The notes under the pieces were generated by a model, which was given only the letters and a program-made list of their open reading frames with translations, did no database searches and was not told the origin of the DNA. Of a stretch of 64,000 nt of DNA, positions 8,139 through 16,314 are shown in pieces; position 1 is the first letter of the stretch; each line of letters starts with the position of its first letter. Made by a program: the position numbers and the translations under genes. The stretch spans positions 1 through 64,000 of the forward strand of contig NZ_NRRF01000018.1 in NCBI RefSeq assembly GCF_016583565.1, in the 5' to 3' direction. This DNA comes from Thiocystis violacea. GTDB taxonomy: Bacteria > Pseudomonadota > Gammaproteobacteria > Chromatiales > Chromatiaceae.

Positions 8139-9035
8139 CTACTTCGAACGCCGCGGATTGCCCCATTTCGGGCCACCGCCCGGCCCATGCCCGGCATGCG
8201 GCTTGTGGTGGCTGAGTGGGTGCGGACCACGTTTGTTGGGACGGGCGCGTTTGGGCGGCTCGAGACCGGCTAGCTGCATGAGGGCGGCGATCTCTTCATC
8301 CGTCAGGGACCGCCAGTTGCCGGTGAAGAGGCGGCGGCCGAGTTCGATGTTGCCGTAGCGGACGCGAATCAGGCGGCTGACGGTACAACCGGCGGCTTCC
8401 CAGAGGCGGCGGACTTCGCGGTTGCGACCTTCGCGCAGAACGACGTGGAACCACTGGTTGGCACCGCTGCCGCCGCGTTCAGTGACGGCGTCGAACTTGG
8501 CCGGACCGTCCTCCAGCTCGATGCCTTCGGCGAGACGGGTAAGGGTGCTCGGAGGGACCTCGCCGAGGATACGCACCGCATACTCGCGCTCGATCTCTTG
8601 CGAGGGATGCATGAGACGGTTGGCCAGCTCGCCGTCGGTGGTGAAGAGGATAAGACCCGAGGTGTTGATGTCGAGCCGCCCCACGGCGATCCAACGGCCC
8701 TGCTTGGGTCGCGGCAGCCGCCGGAAGACGGTCGGGCGCTCTTCCGGATCGCGCCGGGTCACCAGCTCGCCCTCGGGTTTGTGATAGGCGATGACCTGCT
8801 GCTGGACATCGCGCTTGCCGCGGATCTTGACGTCGCGCCCATCCACGCGGATGCGGTCGGCGGGCGTGGCGCGATCGCCGAGCTTGGCCAGCCCGCCGTT
8901 GACGCGGACGCGCCCCTCGGTGATCCAGCTCTCGACTTCGCGGCGCGAGCCGAGCCCCGCCTCTGCGAGGAGTTTCTGGAGCCGAATCGGCTCCTCGGTG
9001 GAGCCGAAGGAAGAGGTTGGGCGGTGCTTTCTCAT
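8139..9035 (-). CDS. rluB: 23S rRNA pseudouridine(2605) synthase
   Basis: 298 residues. An S4 RNA-binding domain covers about 17-75 (IRLQKLLAEAGLGSRREVE). The catalytic domain follows, with the signature GRLDINTSGLILFTTDG and catalytic Asp at 122, and the family's HVVLREGRNREVRRLWEA motif near 220. RluB isomerises a single uridine in helix 93 of 23S rRNA during 50S maturation. The C-terminal 40 residues are a basic, Gly/Pro/His-rich tail as in many RluB proteins. It is the last gene of the conserved rnm-yciO-S2P-trpS-scpA-scpB-rluB cluster, 130 bases behind scpB. Confidence 0.93.
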   Translation of the reverse strand: MRKHRPTSSFGSTEEPIRLQKLLAEAGLGSRREVESWITEGRVRVNGGLAKLGDRATPADRIRVDGRDVKIRGKRDVQQQVIAYHKPEGELVTRRDPEERPTVFRRLPRPKQGRWIAVGRLDINTSGLILFTTDGELANRLMHPSQEIEREYAVRILGEVPPSTLTRLAEGIELEDGPAKFDAVTERGGSGANQWFHVVLREGRNREVRRLWEAAGCTVSRLIRVRYGNIELGRRLFTGNWRSLTDEEIAALMQLAGLEPPKRARPNKRGPHPLSHHKPHAGHGPGGGPKWGNPRRSK

Positions 9036-9165
9036 ACTGGATTCCGGGCGATTGGATCGCGGTCGGGGATTAGTGACCAGGGACGTGGCGGACCGGGTTC
9101 TGCGTCGAGCCGGCCCGTGCCCGCGACGTCATGATTCGGAGATGCCGGGCGCGGCGCGCCGGCCT

Positions 9166-9789
9166 TCAGGCGTCTTCGGTCGAGGGCGCGACGCGGGGGC
9201 GCGCCTCATCCGATGCCTCATCCATTGGATCCTTCAACGCCAGCGCTTCGCCGAGAAAAGACTCCGGATCACGAATCTCGGAGAGCGGCGGCAAGTCGTT
9301 GAGCGAGCGCAACCCGAAATAGTCGAGGAACTTGCGCGTGGTTGCATAGAGTGCCGGTCGGCCGGGGACGTCGCGATGCCCAACCACGCGGACCCACTCG
9401 CGCTCCGTGAGGGTCTTGACGATGTTGGTACTCACGGCGACGCCACGGATGTCCTCGATCTCGCCACGGGTGATGGGCTGGCGGTAGGCGATGAGCGCGA
9501 GCGTCTCCAGCAAGGCGCGCGAATAACGCGGTGCCTTCTCGTCCCACAGCCGCGCGACCCAGGGTGCAACGCTGGCGCGCACCTGAACGCGATAGCCGCC
9601 GGCGACCTCCGCGATCTCGATTCCGCGCGACTGATAGTCGAGCTCCAGCTCCCGCAAGACATCGGCGACCTCGGCGCGCGCCGGACGATCGTCCTCGGGG
9701 AAGAGGCCGAGGATCTGATCCAGGGTCAGAGGGACTCCGGCCGCGACCAGGGCGCCCTCGACGATCTGCTTAAGCGGCGGGGGCGTCAT
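9166..9789 (-). CDS. scpB: Condensin subunit ScpB
   Basis: 207 residues with two winged-helix domains, as in ScpB. Recognisable stretches are LKQIVEGALVAAGVPLT at the N-terminus, RYSRALLETLALIAYRQPITR and IEDIRGVAVS in the middle, then the segment GRPALYATTRKFLDYFGL. ScpB dimers bind the kleisin ScpA and, with Smc, form the SMC-ScpAB chromosome-organising complex. Its start lies 20 bases inside the end of scpA, so the pair is probably translationally coupled. The acidic C-terminal tail is variable in the family. Confidence 0.95.
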   Translation of the reverse strand: MTPPPLKQIVEGALVAAGVPLTLDQILGLFPEDDRPARAEVADVLRELELDYQSRGIEIAEVAGGYRVQVRASVAPWVARLWDEKAPRYSRALLETLALIAYRQPITRGEIEDIRGVAVSTNIVKTLTEREWVRVVGHRDVPGRPALYATTRKFLDYFGLRSLNDLPPLSEIRDPESFLGEALALKDPMDEASDEARPRVAPSTEDA

Positions 9790-10717
9790 GGATCTCCTGA
9801 TGCATGGACTCGCGCAGCCGCACGTGGATGGGCGCGAAGGGCTCGGACTGGACCAGCTCCACGATGCTCGACTTGATCAGCTCCAGCAGGGCCAGGAAGG
9901 TGACGACCACACCGGGGCGACCCTCGCTGTCATCGAACAGGTCCACGAAGGGGCTGAATCCGCCGCCACGCAGACGCTCCATGACCTGCGCCATGCGCTC
10001 GCGCAAGGACAGGGATTCCCGCTCGACCTTGTGACTGGTGAAGAGTGCGGCGCGCGACATCACGGCACGCAGCGCCAGCAGCAGCTCGGGCAGATCCACG
10101 TCGGGGGGCTGGCGCTGCACATAGCCAGGCGGAACACTGGCATGCACGCTGAAGACGTCCCGCTCGATGCGCGGCAGCGCGTCCAAATCCTGGGCGGCCT
10201 GCTTGAAACGCTCGTATTCCTGGAGCCGCCGGATCAGCTCGGCGCGCGGGTCGGCGCCCTCCTCTTCCTCCGCCGTGACGCGCGGCAGCAGCATGCGGGA
10301 TTTGATCTCGGCGAGCATGGCGGCCATCACCAGGTACTCCGCGGCCAGCTCCAGGCGCATCTCGCGCATCATCTCGACATACTCCATGTACTGATCGGTG
10401 ATCTGGGCGATGGGGATATCGAGGATGTCGAGGTTCTGACGCTTGATCAGGTAGAGCAAGAGGTCGAGCGGACCCTCGAAGGCATCCAGGAAGACCTCCA
10501 GGGCGTCCGGCGGGATGTAGAGATCCTGAGGGAGTGTCAAGAGCGGTGCCCCCTGAACGACGGCGAATCGCAGCTCCTGCTGGACGCCGACGGCCGGATC
10601 GCCCAGCACCTCGACCGCGCCGTCCGGCGCGGCCTTCATCGCAATATCCGATCCCGCCCGGTCGACCGCCTCCCGAGCCACCTCGGCGGCCACCAGCGCC
10701 AAACGCGTCCCTTCCAT
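9770..10717 (-). CDS. scpA: Condensin kleisin subunit ScpA
   Basis: 315 residues. The kleisin N-terminal motif is visible at about 77-110 (FLDAFEGPLDLLLYLIKRQN LD type), followed by the helical region LAAEYLVMAAMLAEIKSRMLLP. The C-terminal winged helix (VVVTFLALLELIKSSIVELVQSE) binds Smc. It bridges the Smc heads together with ScpB. The first 26 residues precede an internal ATG at 10639; family members usually have a shorter N-terminus, so the true start could be there. Neither start has a strong ribosome site. It lies 61 bases behind trpS in the same transcript. Confidence 0.93.
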   Translation of the reverse strand: MEGTRLALVAAEVAREAVDRAGSDIAMKAAPDGAVEVLGDPAVGVQQELRFAVVQGAPLLTLPQDLYIPPDALEVFLDAFEGPLDLLLYLIKRQNLDILDIPIAQITDQYMEYVEMMREMRLELAAEYLVMAAMLAEIKSRMLLPRVTAEEEEGADPRAELIRRLQEYERFKQAAQDLDALPRIERDVFSVHASVPPGYVQRQPPDVDLPELLLALRAVMSRAALFTSHKVERESLSLRERMAQVMERLRGGGFSPFVDLFDDSEGRPGVVVTFLALLELIKSSIVELVQSEPFAPIHVRLRESMHQEIHDAPAA

Positions 10718-10778
10718 CAGCGTGGCACGCCGCCCATCTCCGACACGCGCATCGCCAACCGCCAGAGCCAGGCCGCGC

Positions 10779-11996
10779 TCAGACCATCACCAACGACATG
10801 GCGTGACGCACCTCGTCGATCGTCTCGCGCGCCACGTCGCGCGCCTTGTCGCACCCCTCGTTGAGGATGCTGCGCACCAGATCGGGCTGCGCCTCGTACT
10901 CCTTGGCGCGCTGCTGGATGGGCACCAGCTCGGCGAGAACGGCATCGATGATCGGCTGCTTGCATTCGATACAACCGATGCCCGCCGAGCGGCAGCCCTG
11001 CTGCGCCCACTCGCGCACCTCATCGTTCGAATAGACCTGATGGAACTGCCAGACCGGGCATTTATCGGGGTTGCCGGGATCGGTGCGACGCACCCGCGCC
11101 GGGTCGGTCGGCATGGTCCTGAGGGCCTTCTCGACCACCGCTGGCTCATCGCGCAACGCGATGGTGTTATTGTAGGACTTGGACATCTTCTGACCGTCCA
11201 GGCCCGGCATCTTCGAGGCCTTGGTCAGCAGCGCCTGGGGCTCGGGCAGGATGATGCGCCCACCGCCCTCCAGGTAGCCGAAGAGGCGCTCCCGATCGGA
11301 CAGGGTGATGTTGCCCTGACCATCGAGCAGCGCGCGGGCCACCTGCAGAGCCTCTTGGTCGCCCTGCTCCTGATAGCGGCGTTTGAGCGAGTCGAACAGC
11401 TTGGCGTTCTTCTTGCCCATCTTCTTCTTGGCCTCTTCGGCCTTCTCCTCGAAGCCAGCTTCGCGACCGTAGATGTGGTTGAAGCGCCGCGCGACCTCGC
11501 GCGTCAGCTCCACATGCGCGACCTGATCCTCCCCGACCGGCACCTGACCGGCCTTGTACATGAGGATGTCCGCGCTCTGCAGCAGCGGATAGCCGAGGAA
11601 GCCATAGGTCGAGAGGTCCAGCTCCTTGAGCTTTTCCTGCTGGTCCTTGTAGCTCGGCACACGCTCGAGCCAGCCCAAGGGGGTGATCATGGAGAGCAGC
11701 AGGTGCAGCTCCGCGTGCTCTGGCACGCGCGACTGCACGAAAATGGTCGCCGACCCCGGGTTGATCCCCGCGGCGAGCCAGTCGATGACCATCTCGCGGG
11801 AGCTGTCCGGAATGATGGTCGGATCTTCGTAGTGCGTGGTGAGCGCGTGCCAGTCGGCGACGAAGAAGAAGCACTCGTACTCGTGCTGCAGCTCCAGCCA
11901 GTTCTTGAGGACGCCGTGGAAGTGGCCGAGATGCAGACGGCCGGTGGGACGCATGCCCGAGAGCACGCGCGCATTTTGAGCAGAAACGGAAGCCAA
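10779..11996 (-). CDS. trpS: Tryptophanyl-tRNA synthetase (TTG start)
   Basis: 405 residues, class I synthetase charging tRNA-Trp. The HIGH-type motif is HLGH at 22-25 and KMSKS is intact at 270-274. Compared with the roughly 334-residue E. coli enzyme there is an extra, highly charged segment at about 179-245 (EEKAEEAKKKMGKKNAKLFD), as in the longer gammaproteobacterial TrpRS type. The start is a TTG preceded by GAGGT about 11 bases upstream; the next candidate is a GTG at codon 11. The ribosome site falls in the short gap behind the S2P gene, so the genes are tightly linked. Confidence 0.95.
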   Translation of the reverse strand: MASVSAQNARVLSGMRPTGRLHLGHFHGVLKNWLELQHEYECFFFVADWHALTTHYEDPTIIPDSSREMVIDWLAAGINPGSATIFVQSRVPEHAELHLLLSMITPLGWLERVPSYKDQQEKLKELDLSTYGFLGYPLLQSADILMYKAGQVPVGEDQVAHVELTREVARRFNHIYGREAGFEEKAEEAKKKMGKKNAKLFDSLKRRYQEQGDQEALQVARALLDGQGNITLSDRERLFGYLEGGGRIILPEPQALLTKASKMPGLDGQKMSKSYNNTIALRDEPAVVEKALRTMPTDPARVRRTDPGNPDKCPVWQFHQVYSNDEVREWAQQGCRSAGIGCIECKQPIIDAVLAELVPIQQRAKEYEAQPDLVRSILNEGCDKARDVARETIDEVRHAMSLVMV

Positions 11997-12014
11997 GGGT
12001 TCAACGACCTCGTG

Positions 12015-12689
12015 TCAGACGAAGAAGAGCTCTCTCACGACCCCCGAGCCCGGCAGCAGATTGATCACGGCCGTGACGACCGGCAGCAGCAAGGAGCCCA
12101 GGAGCCCGGTCACCAGAAGGGCGACGAGGATGATGAGCCCGATGGGCTCGAGACGTGAGAACTGGTAAGCCACAGGCCGCGGCAGCAGGGAGCTGAGGAC
12201 GCGCCCGCCATCCAGCGGAAGCAGCGGGAAGAGGTTCAGGACCATGAGAAAGACGTTGATCACGACGCCGGCCGCGCCAGTGTAGATCAGCGGCAGAGCC
12301 AGCCACTGGCTGCCGTCCAGGATCACGAGGCCCAGCTTGATGATCAAGGCCCAGCCGATCGCCATCAGCAGGTTGGCACCCGGGCCGGCGATCGCGACCA
12401 GCGCCATGTCGCGGCGCGGGTTCTTGAGGTTGCGCCAGTTCACCGGCACCGGCTTCGCCCAGCCGAACAGGAAGCCCGCCAGAAAGAAGGTCAGGATGGG
12501 CACCACCAGGGTGCCCATCAGATCCACATGCTTGATGGGATTGAAGGTGACCCGGCCGAGCATGAGGGCGGTCTTGTCCCCGAGTCGACTGGCGACCCAG
12601 CCGTGAGCCGCCTCATGGACCGTGATCGCAAAGAGCACGGGGATGGCGAGCACGGCCAGGAGTTGGATGTGATTCAGGGCTTGCATCAT
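12015..12689 (-). CDS. Site-2 protease family membrane metalloprotease
   Basis: 224 residues with about six membrane segments. The zinc motif HEAAH (25-29) lies in the first helix, and the second-half motif LPLDGGRV (about 157-164) supplies the Asp ligand. This is the short, PDZ-free S2P group that commonly sits between yciO-type and trpS genes. Substrates are unknown. Its ATG overlaps the yciO stop by four bases, and trpS starts 18 bases after its stop. Confidence 0.9.
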   Translation of the reverse strand: MMQALNHIQLLAVLAIPVLFAITVHEAAHGWVASRLGDKTALMLGRVTFNPIKHVDLMGTLVVPILTFFLAGFLFGWAKPVPVNWRNLKNPRRDMALVAIAGPGANLLMAIGWALIIKLGLVILDGSQWLALPLIYTGAAGVVINVFLMVLNLFPLLPLDGGRVLSSLLPRPVAYQFSRLEPIGLIILVALLVTGLLGSLLLPVVTAVINLLPGSGVVRELFFV

Positions 12690-13309
12690 TGCTCGAACAA
12701 CGTTGGGTCGCCCTTGCCCGTTCGGAGAACGGCTGGCGGATCCGAGATCATATCGACCACCGTGGTGGGCTCCATCCCGCAGAAGCCGCCATCGATGATG
12801 AGGTCGACATGCTTGTCGAGGATGTCGCGCATCTCGTAGGGATCCGTCATGGGCAGATCGTCATCGGGGAGGATGAGCGTGGTGCTGAGAATGGGCTGGT
12901 CGAGCTCGCCCAGGAGCGAGCGACAGATCGCATTATCAGGCACGCGGATCCCGATCGCCTTGCGTTTGGGATGCAGCAGGCGCCTGGGCACCTGCTTGGT
13001 GGCCTCATGGATGAAGGTGTAGGGGCCGGGCGTCAAGGTCTTCAAGAGACGGAAGGCCTGGTTGTCGATCTTCGCGTAGGTGGTGATCTCCGAGAGGTCG
13101 CGACAGACCAGCGTGAAGTGGTGCTTGTCATCCACGCGGCGGATGCGCCGGATCCGCTCCATGGCGGATTTCTCGCCGATCTGACACCCCAGCGCGTAGG
13201 AGGAATCCGTGGGATAGACCACGACACCGCCCTCGAGCAGGATCTCGACCGCCCGGCGCACCAGGCGAGCCTGCGGATTCTCGGGGTGAATCTGGAAGAA
13301 TTGAGCCAT
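12686..13309 (-). CDS. yciO: YciO/Sua5-family threonylcarbamoyl-AMP synthase-like protein
   Basis: 207 residues, one YrdC-like domain. Characteristic stretches are GGVVVYPTDSSYALGC, RIRRVDDKHHFTLVCRDLS, LTPGPYTFIHEATKQVPRRL and IGIRVPDN. Sua5/TsaC proteins make threonylcarbamoyl-AMP for the t6A modification of tRNA; YciO proteins are close relatives whose cellular role is less certain. An AGGAGG site directly precedes the ATG at 13309, ruling out the longer upstream frame. It lies between rnm and the S2P gene and overlaps the latter by four bases. Confidence 0.92.
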   Translation of the reverse strand: MAQFFQIHPENPQARLVRRAVEILLEGGVVVYPTDSSYALGCQIGEKSAMERIRRIRRVDDKHHFTLVCRDLSEITTYAKIDNQAFRLLKTLTPGPYTFIHEATKQVPRRLLHPKRKAIGIRVPDNAICRSLLGELDQPILSTTLILPDDDLPMTDPYEMRDILDKHVDLIIDGGFCGMEPTTVVDMISDPPAVLRTGKGDPTLFEQ

Positions 13310-13319
13310 CCAGCCCTCC

Positions 13320-14195
13320 TCAGCCGACGGCGGCGCGCACTGAGGCCGCGTCGTCCGGCAGACAGGTCCAGTCCTGCCAAATGGGGGTACAACCCTGCGG
13401 CAGCGCGGGCAGGCGGCCCAGCTCGACCCAGGGATTCTCGGGTCCGTGGAAGTCGGAGCCCGCGGAGGCCAGGAGCCTCTGCTCCCGCGCATGACGCGCG
13501 AAGGTGAAGGCATCGTCCCGGCTATGGCTGCCGGTCACCACCTCGATACCGACCCCGCCCAGCTCGCGGAATTCGCCGATTAGCCTCAGCATTCGGGTGC
13601 GCGTCAGATCATAGCGGGCCGGATGCGCGATCACGGCCTGCCCACCGGCCGCGCGAATCCAGCCTACCGCCTCCTCGAGCGTGGCCCACTGAACCGACAC
13701 ATGCCCCGGCTTCCCGCGCGTCAGAAAACGCTTGAACACCTCGCCCGTCGAGGCCGCCAGACGCTGGCCGACCAAGAACCGGGCGAAATGCGTCCGCCCG
13801 ATCAAGCGGCCGTTGGAGAGCGCCTTGGCACCCTCGTAGGCGCCCTCAACGCCGTGCTTGGCGAGCTTGCGTCCGATCTCCTCGGCCCGCCAGGCACGCT
13901 GCTCCATGGCACGCGCCAGCCCCTGGCTGAGAACGCCATTGTGGCGGTCGACGTTGAGGCCGACGACATGCACGGTGCGCACGCCCCAGGTCACCGAGAT
14001 CTCGACGCCGGGCACCAGCACCATGCCGAGCGCCTGGGCGGCGCCAGTCGCCTCCTCCAAACCCTCGGTGGTGTCGTGGTCGGTCAGGGCGAGCACCCGA
14101 ACACCCGCCGACGCGGCGCGCCGCACCAGGGCTTCGGGCGAGAGCGTGCCATCGGAGGCCGTCGAGTGGGAATGCAGATCAGGGATTGGCTTCAT
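13320..14195 (-). CDS. rnm: PHP-domain phosphoesterase (RNase AM / nucleoside 3',5'-bisphosphatase)
   Basis: 291 residues, one PHP domain. Metal-binding motifs are visible in order: DLHSHSTASDG (6-16), ALTDHDTTEG, PGVEIS, VIAHPARYD and GSDFHGP. The family includes E. coli YciV (Rnm), which trims 5' ends of 5S rRNA and removes 3' phosphate from nucleoside 3',5'-bisphosphates. The gene heads the minus-strand cluster and is followed 10 bases later by yciO, the same neighbour as in E. coli. The promoter should lie in the 246 bases upstream. Confidence 0.9.
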   Translation of the reverse strand: MKPIPDLHSHSTASDGTLSPEALVRRAASAGVRVLALTDHDTTEGLEEATGAAQALGMVLVPGVEISVTWGVRTVHVVGLNVDRHNGVLSQGLARAMEQRAWRAEEIGRKLAKHGVEGAYEGAKALSNGRLIGRTHFARFLVGQRLAASTGEVFKRFLTRGKPGHVSVQWATLEEAVGWIRAAGGQAVIAHPARYDLTRTRMLRLIGEFRELGGVGIEVVTGSHSRDDAFTFARHAREQRLLASAGSDFHGPENPWVELGRLPALPQGCTPIWQDWTCLPDDAASVRAAVG

Positions 14196-14441
14196 TGCAC
14201 TAGTTTACCCGAAGCCAGCAAGGCGCGTGCGCCGTTACGCAAGACGGAGGCCAATCGGATTGCTATGCTTCCCAGGACAGGCTCCTTTCGAAAAGGCGCT
14301 GTCAGCTTCCAGCTCATCCTAAGCCGAACGGGCTCCCAGGAGCCTGCTCGACTCAACCCAAGTCGGAGAGGCGCTTGGGTTCATTCCTGCATGCGGGCAA
14401 CCACCCAGCCACCGCAGGGTGCCCGGGGACGACCAGACACG

Positions 14442-15188
14442 ATGCTGCCACCGATCGACATCAGTTATATCGCCGACAGGCTCAACGACCTGAGTGACGA
14501 GATCCAGCGCGCCTTCGAGGACTCCACGGACAGGGTCGAGCCCGCGCCTCACGTCCTGCTCGATGGGCTCGCGCGGCTCATCGACATCATCCGAGGCGCC
14601 GACGCCGGCTCCCCAGGCGACTTCGCGGAGCATCTCCGCGCAGCGACCGGATCGGATCCCGAGGTGCTGCTCGAGCATGGTCTCGGGCTGCTCACTCAGC
14701 TCGCCGGCCTGGCCGAGCAACTCCATCTCACACACCACGCCCGCGGCGTGGAGCAGCTCTGTCTGCCACTGACCTGCTGGATGCTGCGACGCGGATCCGA
14801 GCTGAAGCACCCAGAGCCCGTCGTCAATGCCGCGGCACACCTCGCCAACCACCTGCGTGCACCGAGCCAGCTCGCCGAGCTTTATGGCCTGCTGACAGAG
14901 GTCATGAAGGGGATCGGCATCGAGCGCGCCCTGGAGCTCGAATCCAGCAATCCCGAGCGCCCCTGGCGCATCCTCCTGCTCAATCGCGCCATCGTCGCGA
15001 CCCGCAGCCATCAGCCGCTGCTGATGGAGGAGTCCTTCCAGTCCGTCGTCGAGCACCTGCGCGAGGACGCGCCGGATTTCTTCCGCGAGGGGATGGGTCA
15101 GGTCGAGGCCCTGGACTATCCGCCGCAGGCCCGCGAGGTTATGCGGCGCTATTTCGAGATCTGGTGCGTGGGGCAGAAGCTGCATTGA
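14442..15188 (+). CDS. Conserved-looking hypothetical protein (248 aa)
   Basis: I do not recognise a family. It is a soluble, largely alpha-helical and Leu/Glu-rich protein with a helical N-terminus (YIADRLNDLSDEIQRAFE) and no signal peptide. Codon bias matches the neighbours. The ATG at 14442 is the first plausible start, although the ribosome site is weak; the same frame is open far upstream but that part is antisense to rnm. It stands alone, 435 bases from the next gene on the same strand. The helical-repeat look suggests a scaffold or regulatory role, which is only a guess. Confidence 0.7.
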   Translation: MLPPIDISYIADRLNDLSDEIQRAFEDSTDRVEPAPHVLLDGLARLIDIIRGADAGSPGDFAEHLRAATGSDPEVLLEHGLGLLTQLAGLAEQLHLTHHARGVEQLCLPLTCWMLRRGSELKHPEPVVNAAAHLANHLRAPSQLAELYGLLTEVMKGIGIERALELESSNPERPWRILLLNRAIVATRSHQPLLMEESFQSVVEHLREDAPDFFREGMGQVEALDYPPQAREVMRRYFEIWCVGQKLH

Positions 15189-15331
15189 GGCCCCGCCGAA
15201 TGACGATGAGACAGCCGCTCGCTGCCCGATCACACACGAATCACGTGCCGATCGAATCACAGGCCGATCAAGAATCGATCACCAAGCAACTTTCGCTGCT
15301 GCGAGCGTCGGTTAGGTGCAATCAACACACC

Positions 15332-15340
15332 TTATCCACA
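15332..15340 (+). promoter_or_regulatory. Perfect DnaA box 1
   Basis: TTATCCACA matches the DnaA-box consensus TTATNCACA exactly. It lies in the first 35-bp repeat unit. Actual DnaA binding is inferred from the sequence. Confidence 0.6.
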
Positions 15341-15368
15341 GAAGCGACCACAGGGATTGGGGAAAAGC

Positions 15369-15410
15369 GCAGGGCGCAGCTGATCAGGAATGAATCAGCC
15401 CTGCCTTTTT
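15369..15410 (+). terminator. Rho-independent terminator-like hairpin
   Basis: GCAGG and GCTGAT pair with ATCAGC and CCTGC, with a bulge of a few bases on the 5' side and a nine-base loop; a C followed by five T residues comes directly after. It lies between the two DnaA-box repeats, about 180 bases after the hypothetical gene, so it may end that transcript or an unannotated small RNA. Confidence 0.5.
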
Positions 15411-15447
15411 CGCGCGCACAGAAGGCCTTGCGTCTCCAAGACACAGC

Positions 15448-15456
15448 TTATCCACA
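15448..15456 (+). promoter_or_regulatory. Perfect DnaA box 2
   Basis: Second exact TTATCCACA, same orientation as the first and 116 bases downstream, in the second repeat unit. The surrounding gap also has ATTCACAGGCCGATC-like sequence at about 15257 and 15595. Confidence 0.6.
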
Positions 15457-15623
15457 GAAGGAACCACAAGGACTGGGGACAATATCCAACGCCGGCCACG
15501 CCTGGGGGCGTTGGAAAGACTGGCCGAGGGTGGGTATGGTGCCAGGACAGGCACCGGCCGGGCTGAGCCCCCTCATACAAGCGGGGCAACCCTGATTCAC
15601 AGGCCGATCGCGAGGTGCGAACG

Positions 15624-16313
15624 ATGAGCACGAGCCGACCCAGCTGGAAAACAGCGCATCGATCCTTCTACTACGAACAGGCGCCCGCGCCGGAAGACCC
15701 GGTGCTCCTGCCGCACGAGACCGCCCTGCTCTGCATCGACGCGCAGAACTACGGCATGGTGCTCGCGGAGGATCCGGCGGAGCGCGCACGCTGGGAGCCC
15801 TTCCACCAGCGCATGCGCGGCACCGTGATTCCGGGGCTGCGCGCCATGCAGGAGTGTTGCCGCCGCAACGGAATCGACGTGATCCACGCCCGCATCGCCT
15901 GTCTGCTCGACGACGGACGCGACCGCTCGCTGAGTCAGAAGCTGCCTGGATGGAACAACCTGCTCATGCCGCGGACCTCGGAGGCCTCGCGGATCATTCC
16001 CGAGGTGGCGCCGGCGCCGGGCGAGATCGTGGTGACCAAGACGACGGATAGCGCCCTGACGGGCACCAACCTGCGCCTGGTGCTCACCAACATGGGCATC
16101 CGCAACGTGGTGGTCACCGGCATCTATACCGATCAGTGCGTCTCATCGACCGTCCGCAGCCTGGCCGACGAGAGCTTCTTCGTCGTCCTGCTCGAAGACT
16201 GCTGCGCCGCCGGCACGGACGAACTGCACCGGCGCGAGCTGGAGATCATCAACATGATCTACTGCCATGTGATGCGCAGCGACGAACTCCTTGCCTTGAT
16301 GGCGTTGAGCTGA
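15624..16313 (+). CDS. Isochorismatase-family cysteine hydrolase
   Basis: 229 residues. The catalytic triad of the family is visible: Asp39 (ALLCIDAQN), Lys139 (VVTKTTDSALTGTNL) and Cys172 (TDQCVSST), with a cis-peptide-type Val-Thr-Gly-Ile just before the cysteine. Members hydrolyse amides or imides such as nicotinamide, ureidoacrylate or biuret, or isochorismate when the Cys is absent. The Cys here indicates an amidohydrolase, but the substrate cannot be read from sequence. ATG 15624 follows GAGGTG; a GTG nine bases upstream lies in that site. It is convergent with the sulfurtransferase with one base between stops. Confidence 0.85.
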   Translation: MSTSRPSWKTAHRSFYYEQAPAPEDPVLLPHETALLCIDAQNYGMVLAEDPAERARWEPFHQRMRGTVIPGLRAMQECCRRNGIDVIHARIACLLDDGRDRSLSQKLPGWNNLLMPRTSEASRIIPEVAPAPGEIVVTKTTDSALTGTNLRLVLTNMGIRNVVVTGIYTDQCVSSTVRSLADESFFVVLLEDCCAAGTDELHRRELEIINMIYCHVMRSDELLALMALS

Positions 16314-16314
16314 G

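Larger units (their letters stand above)
15331..15481 (+). repeat. Imperfect 35-bp direct repeat carrying DnaA boxes
   Basis: Two 35-base units at 15331-15365 and 15447-15481 agree at 30 positions. Each begins with CTTATCCACAGAAG, then continues through a conserved ACCACA and a GGGG. The units start 116 bases apart in a 435-base gap without a gene. Confidence 0.75.

Noticed and set aside
12686..13513. Long version of YciO (275 residues)
   Set aside because: The extra 68 residues run over the rnm gene and AGGAGG marks the ATG at 13309.
15189..15623. Chromosomal replication origin
   Set aside because: Only two DnaA boxes, no clear AT-rich unwinding region, and no dnaA, dnaN, gyrB, mnmG or rpmH nearby. 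Kept as a possible DnaA-titrating site instead.
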